Assembly: GCA_013400115.1 (NCBI GenBank)
Contig: VXBP01002538.1
Location: 62,001 to 126,000, forward strand
Direction of reading: 5' to 3'
DNA from: Rhinopomastus cyanomelas
Taxonomy: Eukaryota; Chordata; Aves; Bucerotiformes; Rhinopomastidae
DNA length: 64,000 nt
In this document: piece by piece, positions 9,702 through 21,099 of the stretch
Position numbering within the stretch: the first letter of the stretch is position 1
Layout: each line of letters starts with the position of its first letter
Translations under genes and position numbers: made by a program
The notes under the pieces: generated by a model
What the model was told of the DNA's origin: nothing
The model's database searches: none
What the model saw: only the letters and a program-made list of their open reading frames with translations

Positions 9702-12700
9702 CATACATGTTAGAACCTCAGACAGTTTTTCGGCTGAACCATTGTCATTTATAATAAGTAAGGTTCTGATTTGTTAGATCACCAGTGTGAAAACATGCTT
9801 TAAATATAGGAACTTGGTGCACTGCACAACTGAGGACAAAAGATCGTGACTATAAATAGCTTTAAAATAATATTTAAATACTTGGTCTGATTCTATTTTG
9901 TAATACTTACAGTGAAACTTTGTGCAGAATATAAAAATACCGCCAGCGTCATCTGACTCCTGTGATGCGCTGCATTAAAATTCCAGTGTCTAAGTACATA
10001 TCACGGAGTCAACTTTATTTCTCTGCTATTAATAGTTTGAAATTAGGTCAGTGTTCTTGCAAGGATGGGCTAAGCCTCTACAATCAATTTGAAAGAAATT
10101 ACCTATATAAAAATGTTTCTGGGGTTTCTTTGTCCCTCCTGCAGTGACACCATTTGTTATCTATAATCCGTAATTTTAATATCTGGCAAATCTTTCCTAT
10201 GCTGGTGGGGTTGTTTCAAATTTGTTTACAGTGATCCCTGCTGGAAAAGATTAAGGCAGATGTTTCTCTAATCCTCTAAAAAGAAAAAGCACTTACCCAG
10301 TTATTTTAGAGTTCAGTTCCAAGGAACCAAACGGCTGTAAATTCTGGTATAGAAAATCTGAAACTCCCTAGTTTGGATAACTTTCCATGAAATCAGTCTG
10401 ATCATGCAACGCTTTTTTATTGTCCTCTCTTATGTGAGTAGGATTTAGTTTCTAATGCGATACCACAGAGCTACAAAGTGCAACAGCTTCTCATTCCCCA
10501 GACGTAATGCTTGTTCTTTGCATTGTTGTTCTTTGATAAGGGCTAGACTTGACACCAATAAATCATTGTCACAACTTGTGCGAGTTAATGTTCTTAGACC
10601 TCTGCTCAGGAAAGCACGTGCTTGCATTTATCTATATTCAGGAGAGCAAAATAGTAAAAAAGCAGATTAAAGCACAGGACTAAGTTTAAACACAGATTAC
10701 CCCTCTGCTTGCAGAAGGACTTAAGCATCAGCCTATTCCCTGACTACATCGCTCTCTGGACCTCATGCTTCCAAATTCTTCGGCATGAGGGATGTGTTTG
10801 TTCTAGTTTGCAAGGAAAAGATCCACCAACATTCTGCGCCAGCTAAAAGCTGTGATGCGGTAGCTAGGGCAGAACTGTACCTCAGCTAAGAGGCCTGGCT
10901 AATGGAGAGCTTGTGAGCTGCAGCTTCATACTGTTATATATACGCCTGATACCTTTGTTTGTACTTAAAGGATATTATTTAGGCTGCAAAGCCAAGCAAA
11001 TTCCATGGGAAATTGTGATGTTAGCAGAGTGCAATAACCACAATGAGTTGGAATTAAAATACAACCAATCAGATTTGTAATTTTAGTGTAGGGAAATGAA
11101 TTGTGCATCCTAACAATGGTCAGTGGAATAAACTCTGCATAGCTGCATTTCTTTCTCTTTTTCTGGAAGCTGGGAAGTCGCTGTTGCCTGAACCATCATT
11201 AAGGGATGTGAACCAAGGGGTAAATCTGCTGGATCTTCCTCTCTTCATCTTGAAAACTGGAGGAAATCCAGCCCTTTGCAGAGTTCCCAAAAACTTGCTG
11301 TTGGATTACTTATGGTATGAGAGTGCGACCTGGTTCTTGGCCACGGTGCAGAAACAGGCTGAGGGTTGTATGGTCTGTAGTCGGGCTTCATGATGAATAT
11401 AATTCATACTCCTGTTTCCTACCTCAGCACTTTGGCAGTTCCTGACTTATCTGCTTCTGCAGCCACGACTGCTGCTTTAGTGATGGGGTGAACCAAACTG
11501 TGAGATGTTCATGTGTTTTGTTCATCATCCTTGCAGAATGACAAAAATTTCCTTTGGACCACAACTGCGAGAATTGGTGACAGTTTCTCAACAAAAAGGT
11601 GACAACATGTAAGGATATAAAGTTATATGTACATAGAGGAGACCAGAAAGATCCCTGCTGGTGCCCTTAGCTTGTCAGACATCAGAAGGCCCCAGCCCAG
11701 AAGTGAGATAATGGCATGAACCTAAGGCAGTGAGCACTGCTGAGAGGCAGGGTCTGCTCCTTTGTGCCCAGTGCCACACTAACCTGACTACATGTTCCAC
11801 ACAGAAGCTTGAAGGAGACCAGCACTTCCTTTTCTCTGTTTGCACATGTCTGTGTGGCCTTACAGAAGGAAAAAATTAATTAGTAAGGCTTTTTTCACAA
11901 CCAATGCAGGCATAGAAGCATCTTCCAAAAATACCCCAACCCTCAATTTCTTGTCTATGCAGCCTTGAAGAATATGGCCACTGCTGAGTTTGCTGTCCAA
12001 CTTGCCAATATACTCTCAAGGTGCTTTTGTAATCCCCATCTGGTTTTGTTTTCTTGCCTTATATTGAAAAGTCTCTGAGAAAGACCATCTCACAGCTACA
12101 TTTGTATAAAAACACAGCAGGATGATATCATCTTGTGTGACTCCTAAACCCTGTTGTGTGACCAGCAAGATACATGTTAACCATTAGATTTGGGACTGAT
12201 AGAAATGCCAATCAGCAGAAACAGAGATCTGGGAAATAGTTTTCACTTTATTCTTATTTTTATACTTTACCAGCACCAACATTTTTATTTTGTGTGGTAG
12301 TGAGCACTTGGAACTGGAAGCTTCACTAGCCAAGAGTATTGTTTTGGTCAGGTAGTTAGATGCTACCTTTAGCCTAAGCCCTGCCTATCCAGAATACTCA
12401 AGTGCCTTCCAACGTTGCAGACATTGAATCTCCCGCAGTCTTTATGATGATACCTTCTCAAAATGAGGGTCCTCTGTGCTCAGATTCTGAGTTCCACATA
12501 GGAGAAGATGCTGCAACAAACTTTCTAGGTTCAATGCCTACCAAAGGATCTTCAGACTATCGTGTAGTGTAGACTATTGTTCCTGGATGACCACATGCAC
12601 CTATTTCAAAAGATGAGATCTAGTCAGAGACCTTGCAAATGGTGGTTTAGGGATTGCCAGAGGATAACTGACCTTCTGTAGAGGTTGGTTCTGATGTCTT

Positions 12701-13220
12701 TAAATAAGTATGCTCTTATAGGAAACTTCTCCCTGAGCTGCAGCAGTTTTTAGGGAAAAGTCACACTTGGGAGAACCAGAACTGAAATACTTCACTCAAA
12801 GTTAGTCTATGGTACTAGCAAAACCCATAATTCCTGTACTATTAAACCTCTTTATCCCTCATTTGTCTTCTGCATTTTACCCCATATACACTTAATTTTT
12901 TCAGTCATTTGTCTGCGTGTGGGACTAAGGACAGCTCAGAGTCAAACTTGAGTCTCCGGTTTCCACTGCTGACTCTGCAGAAGCAGCTGGGTCAGGACCT
13001 TCAACAGCCATGGGGCCGCGTGTCTTGTTACAGAAGGATGGAATCCATCACTGCTGAAAACGGAAGACAACATTGCCAAGCGGAGGGGCCTCAAAATGTC
13101 TCCATTATATTTGAAGAGCAGCTTAAGTGCTTACAAATTGATCAGATGCTTTCAGCAATCTATGAAAAGGGCTTAGCTATAGGGGACATAAATCTTAACC
13201 TCCATTTCCTTCTTGGTTAC

Positions 13221-13385
13221 AGATGTCCTGTATGACCTTCTACAAGAGACTCTTTCTGTGCCTTGGTTTCTTATCAGTAAAATAGTCTGATAATGATGTT
13301 TCCTAATAATTTCTGACTAATAACAGTGTGTGAGGATAAATAATGATTATTATATGCTCCAGTATTAGCACATACAAGGAGCTTA
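13221..13385 (+). repeat. Ancient MIR-type SINE
   Basis: TGACCTT, then CTCTTTCTGTGCCTTGGTTT, CAGTAAAATAG, GATAATGATGTTTCC and TGTGAGGATAAATAATGA match, in order, the central and 3' parts of MIR. MIR is a tRNA-derived SINE shared across amniotes. The left tRNA part is absent or unrecognisable. Divergence is high, as expected for its age. Confidence 0.6.
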
Positions 13386-13837
13386 GATCTTATAAACTAG
13401 ATTCTACTGCAAAATTCATGCCAGAGCCATTTTGACCAGTCAAAGTCAGTGCATGGACAGTGACAATATGTGATATCTGCCATGTTCCCTACGTACTGAC
13501 TTGACAGTTTGTCTAAGTATAGGCAGACAGTTCTAAATCTGTGGGCAATTCTGAAAGAAGACAGTATACAGCCAAAAGGTAGTCATACCACTAGATGTCC
13601 TGACACTGATTATCCTCTGAGAATTTCTTCATTTCTCAGTCACCATTTCCTTTCATTTTTCACCTTCAGAAGTTGAATCATGCTTTAAAAGCCAAATGAG
13701 TGGGTTTATGTGTTTGACCAAACCCACACAACTGTAAAAATTAAAACAAGACTCATATAACATCTTTATAACCTGTCTGAAATTCTGTGGTCTTTGGCAC
13801 TGCTGCAGCTGGAGACAGATTAGTCTGTAACATAAAC

Positions 13838-13978
13838 AGAGAATCAGAGAACCATTTAGGTTGGAAAAGACCTTAAGGTCATCAACTCCGACCATTAACC
13901 CAACTGTCCCAAGCCTACCATGTTCCTGAGCCCAGATCCTCATGACTTTTAAAGACATCCTCATCTTTGCCAACTTTA
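13838..13978 (-). repeat. CR1 LINE 3' fragment
   Basis: The plus strand reads GAATCAGAGAACCATTTAGG, TTGGAAAAGACCTTAAGGTC, ATTAACCCAACTGTCCCAAG. This is the reverse complement of the CR1 3' end, 5'-truncated. Confidence 0.88.
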
Positions 13979-14699
13979 AAGTGATGTCATTAAGTTAAAG
14001 GAACCGTGATCCAGCAACCTCAGCTTTAATAGCACCAAGAAACCTAGAAAATGTCCTCTTTGGGCACTTCTATTTGTCTCGGGTGTTCTGCAGCATCACA
14101 GGTCATTCATCCTCTGGTAAGAAGTTCCAAAAATTCCAGTGAACAGAGAATGTCGACACATAAAACTTTGCTGCTATTTCTGTAAAACAACTATTACAGG
14201 AACTCACTATATATAGCCAGAAGTAATTGCTTCTGTAAATAAAATACCAGTGAACACATTACAAGATTAAAAAGAAACTTTGTGCTTCCGTCACAGCTAT
14301 TTGCTGACTCCCACTCGTGTGCAAAGGATGACTCTGCAGTCACAGCTCGGCAATGCCACGAGACTTAATTTAGGATATGTGTGGTCTGTTACACTTCCTC
14401 ACATTCCTAAATGAAGGTTTCTTCCATTAGGCTGCTTCATTCTCCATTTAGCTGGCCACTTCACCTTTCATATCACAGAATATATTACACTTCAATTATT
14501 TGGCAGCCTCACTTTGTAGTTAAGATTTTTAATTGTGTAATAAAGGCTTCAGGTGACCATAGCGATTAGGGGGGAGTATTTAGACAACGTTATTCTGAAA
14601 CTCCCACTCTTTGAAAAATGTCAAGAGACTTTTTTTTTTTTTTGCAGTATGCATAAGTTATAAATATAGTTATAGTTATAGATAGAAAACATGAGATAA

Positions 14700-15235
14700 A
14701 TTGCTGGAGGATCAGATCAGGACCACATCTAGAATATTGTGTCCATTTCTGGGCTCCCTAGTTCAAGAGGGATAGACATATGATTGAGAGAATCCAATGG
14801 AGGGCTACAAGGATGATTGAGGGACTGGAGCACTTGCTTTATGAGGAGAGGTTGAGAGAATTGGGACTTTTTAGTTTGGAGAGGAGAAGATTATGTGGGG
14901 ACTTAATCACTGTGTATAAATAAATGAGGGCTGGCTGTCAAGAAGAAAGAGACAATCTCTTTTCACTTGTGCCCTGTGATAGGACAAAGGGCAATGAGTA
15001 TAAGTTGGAGCACAGGAAGTTCCACCTCAATATGACGAAAAACTTCTTTACTCTAAGCATTACAGAGCACCGGAATGGGCTGCCCAGGGAGGTTGTGGAG
15101 TTGACTTCTCTGGACACTTTCTAGACTCATTGTGATGTGTTCCTATGAAGCCTGTCTTAGGTTCTGTGATCCTGCTGAAGCAGGAGGTTTGAACTCGATG
15201 ACCTCAGGAGGTCCCTTGCAATCCCCAATGATCTG
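14700..15235 (+). repeat. CR1 LINE, 3' about 535 bp
   Basis: The copy starts in the CR1 ORF2 C-terminal part (ATTGTGTCCATTTCTGGGCT, GGAGAGGTTGAGAGAATTGG). It preserves GAAGTTCCACCTCAATATGA, GGGCTGCCCAGGGAGGTTGT and GGAGGTCCCTTGCAATCC. It ends in a CTGTGTATCTGTG-like tract rather than the GATTCTAT octamer. The coding frame is partly open but broken. Confidence 0.9.
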
Positions 15236-15380
15236 CATGTCTGTGTATCTGTGTCATTACTGAGACAAAGCTGGTTTTGCCTGTGGACTTTTAGGAAAAA
15301 ATAAAAAGTCTACTCCTACGAAATACCTTTTACAGATTCAGTCCTCACTGTTGTTTCTATTAATATTTTCATGAGATCTG

Positions 15381-15477
15381 GGAGCTGCTGTGATGGAGCA
15401 GGAGATGTTTTAAGTTGGCCTAGATCCTTGAGGTCCCTTCCAACCTGTTATTCTATGGGTCTATGAATCTATGAATG
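15381..15477 (+). repeat. CR1 LINE short 3' end
   Basis: GGCCTAGATCCTTGAGGTCC, CTTCCAACCTGTTATTCTAT and repeated CTATGAAT at the end mark a very short 5'-truncated CR1 copy. Confidence 0.85.
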
Positions 15478-18400
15478 TCACACTAAAGAAGAGTTTTGAG
15501 TTTGAAGCCACATAGGCAGGTGTCTCCAAGGAACACCTAAGCATAAGGGCAGCAGGGGAAAATCACTTCTGTACTTGAGTGGAAATGCTAGAAAGGGGTT
15601 TTGACTGGTTCTAGGAGCCAGTGGGGATGGGCTGTGTTGAAACTTTGAATGTGAAAGTCGACAGCATGACCTGAAGCCAACAGGAATAAACAAGAGCAAC
15701 CAGCAACCAGGATGCTGTTTCAGGTAGAACTCTACACAAACCCTTACAACATTCTGAATGAACAGACTTGTTTAAATATTGATTTATAATATTTACTTTA
15801 AGTTGCTGTTTGCTATTATTGATGGCAAATAACCCAGTGCCACAACAGCATCGTGGGCGAAATACAAATGATACCAGAATACTCGGTTAAACCCCCTTGT
15901 ACCTGGACCATAAAGTACCTTTGGGAAATAAAGTGAACTGGAAGGTTAAAAGAGAAGCACAGAGATGCAGGTCCCAGTGCTTGATCATTTAAAGGAGGTA
16001 GAGAGGGAGTTCCTGTGGAGTTTTTAAGAGCTGAATTGGTTTCAGATACTGAACATCTGTGGTCTCTTATGCTTGTTATACCTGAAAGCAGGAACATTTA
16101 TGGGGAAGGGGAGTGTATTTTTATTGTATTATAAATACAACAAAATTTTTAAAAATGTATTTAGATTATTAGAAAAAAACTCCAACCAACCTTTTTGTTT
16201 TCTTAGACTTTCATAAAGGAGAAAACCTATTTTCTAGCTAGATCAGATACATATATGCTTTGCCTTTACAGAATGTCATATCCTAAAATGAATGTATGAA
16301 AGTCAAGGAGGGTACTCCGAGGACGTGAGAATGTTTTGTATCTTGCTATGAGGTTACAGAGGGGTAATCACTAATTAAATAGCACTCACTCAGGCATGTA
16401 GTGCTTTGTTCAGGCTCAGAAACTGCCTGTTACCTGTATGGTAATGAAAGTGGATTGTGCCCTATCTTGCAGCTTTATGGGAACATGTCTTTTGCTTTCA
16501 GCCCCTCTTGTGTCATGTTAGAACAAACTGGAGGAAGCAAATCTTTGCATTAGTGTGAGCCTTTACAACCCAGCAAAGAGGAAGAGATGAAGCTTTTAGT
16601 TGGGCAGGCAATGAGGTGTAAACACTGAATAATAAGGGAGCCTGACAAACTTGGAACCACACTCACGAACTTAACAGAGAAAGACAAATAAAATAAAATG
16701 TGGAGGAGTAATTTGGACCTGCTGATCCTTTGTGTCTTTATTCTGTGAACTCTTAAGTCATGAGTCATGGTAGTTTAGTGGTCAACTGGTTTCTTCCCTG
16801 TGTTTGTCAGTAGAGGCTCCTTAGACATCAGCACCCAGACAAGAGTTGGGAGAGCTAATTAATCACACAGTGACAAGATTGGCTGAGATATTTCTCAGAG
16901 AATATCAGGAGGGCCTTAGGTGACTTCCTCAGGTACTTGCTTTGTGAGTGAGGAATAAATTGCTAGGACATTTGCTGGACACAGGGGACTGGATGGGGGA
17001 TGGACAAGATATTTACATTTGCAGAATGACAGCAGTGAAAATGCTCTTGAGAAGGCTTTTTTTCAGAACCATGGATCCAAAATTAGACATCCAAATAACA
17101 ATCTGACTTTCAGAGACAATCAGCATTGTCAGCCTCAGGCTTTGGTTTCTTGCCAGGAAGGGACCCATCTCACTAACATTCAATGCTGCAAATGAACAGG
17201 CAAACCCATTAAATTTGAAGGAATTCAGTGGATGTGGTGCCTGGAATATGCTTGTGTCCTGTGTGGATTCAGAACCAATGCTCTTCAAATTTTCACAAGG
17301 CTTATAATTTGGGTTCTTGCTTTTATGTCATTTCATGACAGAAATCTGTTTCTGAACATCTCTCCCGCATTTCATTCCTGGAGCATCTATTTAGTATCTT
17401 TCAGAAACGATGCTCCTTTTAAAAATAACCCAATGCAAAATGTCCTCTCGCTCTTTCATACTGCTGTCCTTGGAAAATCCTGAACATTTGATGACGTTTC
17501 CTGAGGGTTTAAGAAGTTCTTCAGGAAAAACTCTGACATAAGCATTAGCTTTGTAGAGACTCAGACAGACATATTCTCCTGCCACTGCTTCTGTTAAAAT
17601 AAATCAATCCTCTTGAAAATCCAGTCAAACTATCTACCAACCTTGGGCAACCTCGAAAAGCAGTTGCAGCTGTGGCTCCAATAATTTGACTAATAAAGAG
17701 ACGACTTTACCCACTTCTTCCACCAGATTGTGCTGTTTCTCCACAGAGCTATTGAGGATTCCCAGGCCAGGGAAAGGTCAGGGGCATACTCGGGGTAACA
17801 GAGCGCCTGCAGCCTGCTCTGCCGCTCGGTGTGAAACGGGGAAGAGAGGGATTTGTGGGAGCAAACTCCTGTCTTCAAGGCAGTTTTCTGCCGATGACAT
17901 GGTGCTGAGTTGCCATCGCTACTGCTGAGGAGCAAACAGGAGCTGGGCACAGGTTGGTCTCAGATTACCGAGCACTAAGGGACTCATACTAGCAAAAGTT
18001 GCTTCTTTGTGGTAAATAGATCTTAACCAGTGTTGAGTCTTCAAGCTCTTGAAGGGCCTATGTCTCCTTTAAAAAGCCCACCCAGAGAGGAGAAGGATAC
18101 CTGAAATATAATTAAACAATGGGGTTTACTGCTCTGGGGTAGCATGGAAACACATCTCAACTGCATCTTACTGCCTTTCCACAGTAGAGATAGTGCCTGT
18201 GCTGGATCTTCCTCTCCTGGTGAGAAACAAAAGGAACACGATTTTATCATCAACCCTTGAAGAACCAAATCCTGCCAAATGCACAGCAAGAGAACACGGG
18301 GTTAAAAATCAAGCAAGTAATGGTTCTTACAGTTGGAATATTCTCTGCTGTCATGCAGAGTTTTTGAGAACCACTGAGCCAGTTTGGGGGATGAGCTTTG

Positions 18401-19898
18401 CAGGAAGCCTTGAAATTTAACTGAATTAACCAGATTTTATGGCTATTGTTTCAGTAAGTTAATAACTGCTCAGTGTTAAAAGCTCAGTCTTGCCATAAGC
18501 ATGTTTCATAAAGTATCGTTAAAAATATATATAAAAATAAATGAGAAGCAGCACACAAGTATTTTCCTAAGTGGTGTAGGGCTGGAGCCGTTTGATCCTA
18601 AGTGTGTGTCTTTATTGTAAGGATTTAATTCTAAATTGAATTGTAAATCTTCATTCCTGCAGGTAGTCTTTTTAAAAAAAAAAGATTTTGAGACCAAACT
18701 CTACCTTGCTTCAGGACCTGGAAAAGTGTGGATGGCTCAGCGGGGGTGTCAAGACCCAGCTACATTTGCAGTACGTTGTATCCATAGTCAGCCTAAAACA
18801 AGGTTTATTTGTATTATTTTTGTGCGTATTACTATTGCATTTATTCAGACTTTTGTAATACACATGTGATCTCCCAGAGATTCCAGGTCATTCAACTTAC
18901 TATGGAGACTGTGTTTACTTAAACCTTACCTTGGGCTGTCAGGCTACATGTAGTTGCAGGTCTCTTAAAAAACAAACAAAAAAGATTAAACCATGTTTAG
19001 GTTCAGCTTCAGCATTTTCCAGTTGTTGAGAACCAACACAAACACCTCCTGAGATGTTTGTTAGTTAGGGCTGCTCTTCCTGACCTGTCAGGCCATAGAG
19101 CTTCACATCTGCAATTATATGGGGAGGAAAAGAGTAGTAGGAGATTCTTGTTTTTCTGGTGGGGCCCATCAGGCTCAATCCTTTACAGAAAGAGAGTGAG
19201 TCCAGGAAAGGCAAAACTGTGAAGGAATATTTTCTATAATTGGCTCCATGTTGAGGCTTTGTAGCTAACGACTCTGCTTGGGAATTGTCGAGATGATAAT
19301 GAACATGGAGATTTTACTGCAGTCCTGCTTTACCTAGTAGATTAAGCGGCAAGAGGAACTGAAAAGTCTTTTTTTCCGCTGCAGTGGATGATCTCATGAC
19401 CCTTAGGCTTCATTAGCACTGTATCTTCTACCTGGAAAGTACGGTGGAAGCACAGATCCAAATATAAATCTGCCTCCTGAGCCATTACCTGCAGAAATAT
19501 GTAATTATCTGTTCTTTGCTCTGCAGTTAGAAACAGCAGCGCCACACCAAGGACTGGGTGCTCATTCTTTATGACTGGATCAGAGTTTCTTCTTTTCACA
19601 CTGTCTGAATCTTCAGCAGCCCTCCTGGGTGGGGGTCCTTGGTTTCTCTTTTGATGTTGCACTGATATCTGGAGGGCAAAGTCCATCGCTTTTTTGATGA
19701 CTTTCCTCCCAAAGCCTGGAAAAAGAAGTAACTAAAAATAAATCTGAAAGTGGTATTTCTCACCAAATGAAACTCTGTTGATCCCAAGTGCTTTGTTTGC
19801 AGAAGGGAAAACCAGGCTGTGAATAATCTCCTGGTTATTTAATAGAATGTTTGGTACCACAGTGATGAAAATAACCAAAAATTACTGAGAATTGACTG
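15478..19898. other. Intergenic DNA without visible genes or young repeats
   Basis: These 4.4 kb upstream of PRKCE are moderately AT-rich. I see no CR1, RNA gene or protein family. The minus-strand open frame at 19342-19686 has no recognisable motif. Confidence 0.55.
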
Positions 19899-20128
19899 GA
19901 ATCATAGAATTATGTAGGTTGGAAAAGACCTTCAAGCTCATCGAGTCCAACCATGAACTAAGATGTCCCAAGGCCACTGCTAAACCCCATCCTTAAGCTC
20001 TAGATCTCCACGACTTGGAAATACGTCCAGGGATGGCATTTCAACCCCCTCCCTGGGCAACCTGTTCCAGTGCCTGCTGGCCCTTTCCATGAGTAAGTTT
20101 CTCTTAACATCCAACCTAAATTTTGAAT
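19899..20128 (-). repeat. CR1 LINE 3' fragment
   Basis: The plus strand has GGAATCATAGAATTATGTAG, TTGGAAAAGACCTTCAAGCT, CATCGAGTCCAACCATGAAC and CCTGGGCAACCTGTTCCAGT. It is the last repeat before the PRKCE promoter. Confidence 0.9.
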
Positions 20129-20326
20129 GGAAATGGACTGGAAATGGGTGGAAATCAACAGAAATCAACAGAAAGCAACATGAATTGATAAAAATAGGTG
20201 GACGTCAACAGAAAATCAACTGCACTTTGTCTGAAATCGACTGAAAACCGAGTGAAACTGACAGAACTAAACAAAAAATGCCGGAAACCGACAGAGAATC
20301 ACTGACAGCGACAGACCCCGACTGAT
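20129..20326. repeat. Degenerate 10-bp minisatellite upstream of PRKCE
   Basis: From 20151 the sequence falls into imperfect 10-base units: two copies of GAAATCAACA, then GAAAGCAACA, GACGTCAACA, GAAAATCAAC, and later units such as CTGAAATCGA, CTGAAAACCG and CCGGAAACCG. The units become more GC-rich toward the CpG island. It carries many GAAA cores. Confidence 0.65.
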
Positions 20327-20330
20327 ATGC

Positions 20331-20342
20331 CACGTGACGTGA
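20331..20342. promoter_or_regulatory. Overlapping E-box and CRE-like site
   Basis: The string CACGTGACGTGA joins a perfect E-box (CACGTG, USF/MYC type) to a CRE/ATF-like TGACGTGA. It sits at the upstream edge of the PRKCE CpG island. Function is inferred. Confidence 0.45.
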
Positions 20343-20776
20343 TCCTGCATCCCTTTCAGGGGATAATTTGGGGCCGTTTTAAGCGCTTTTACAGGCAGCA
20401 CCCACTGATCCTCATCACTCCCCGAGGCTGGTGCTCCAAGGATTCGGCCGTTCCGATGCGGTTTAGGGCCAGCTGCGGGGCCTCGAAGCTGCTTCCCATA
20501 GCGGCCCGGAGACTCTTCCTGAGGCCCGACCCGGCCCCGCTGACGCAGCGGCGGCGGCTCTGCCGTGGCTGCGGGGAGCCGAAGGGTGGGGTGGGTTCAG
20601 CGGGGCCGGGGCGGTGCCGCCACGGCAAAGCGAGGGGGACACGATCCTGTTAATAAAGGCGGGCGGGGAAGAGGAGGAAGGCGGGTGCGGGTGGGTTTTT
20701 TATTAATTTTTTTTCCTCTGTGAGGAGGAGGAGGCCGGGGCAGGGGGAGGCAGCCGCCGCCCAGGCGGGGCTGGGG

Positions 20777-20796
20777 GGTGTGTGTGTGTGTGTGTA
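20777..20796 (+). repeat. TG dinucleotide repeat next to G-runs
   Basis: About ten TG units directly follow four or more G-runs (20735-20778). Such tracts are polymorphic in length and can adopt Z-DNA or, with the G-runs, quadruplex structures. Confidence 0.8.
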
Positions 20797-20937
20797 GGAC
20801 GGGGTGTCCCGAACCCGCAGCGGCAAAACTTTCTCCCCTCCCGCACAGCAGCCCCGCAACACCCCCACAGCGACGCCTTTTGCGCATTTCCTGCGCTGGA
20901 GCCCGGCGGGAGGCGGCGGCGGAGGGAGGCGGGAGGC

Positions 20938-21004
20938 GGCGGCGGCGGGCGGGGGGCGGCGGCTCTGCCCATCGCNCGGGTGGCGGCGGCTCTGCCCATC
21001 GCCG
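20938..21004 (+). repeat. GC-rich tandem duplication with an N
   Basis: GCGGCTCTGCCCATCGC occurs twice (about 20958-20974 and 20987-21003) within GCGG-rich DNA. The single undetermined base (20977) falls between the copies, which suggests assembly uncertainty. The true copy number may differ. Confidence 0.7.
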
Positions 21005-21099
21005 GGGCTGCGGCCGCCCAGCCCGAGCCCGCCGGGAGCCGCGGGGCCGCTCATTACCCCCCGCCCCTACCCAACACCTCCGAATCCCATCCCTGTTCT

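Larger units (their letters stand above)
9030..13220. other. Intergenic DNA without visible genes
   Basis: The stretch is AT-rich and lies between SRBD1 and PRKCE. It holds one older palindromic repeat (about 9380-9480) and a 24-bp duplication (9650-9701). Open frames at 11103-11393 and 12909-13235 show no family motif, splice context or conservation I can recognise. No CR1 copy is visible in these 4 kb. Confidence 0.6.

Noticed and set aside
18358..18377. TTTGAGAACCACTGAG resembles a hAT/Charlie terminal inverted repeat.
   Set aside because: No partner repeat or 8-bp duplication was seen nearby. A similar lone CAGTGGTTC at 25110 also has no partner.
19342..19686. A 114-codon minus-strand frame upstream of PRKCE.
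   Set aside because: No recognisable motif and no supporting signals. It is probably chance.
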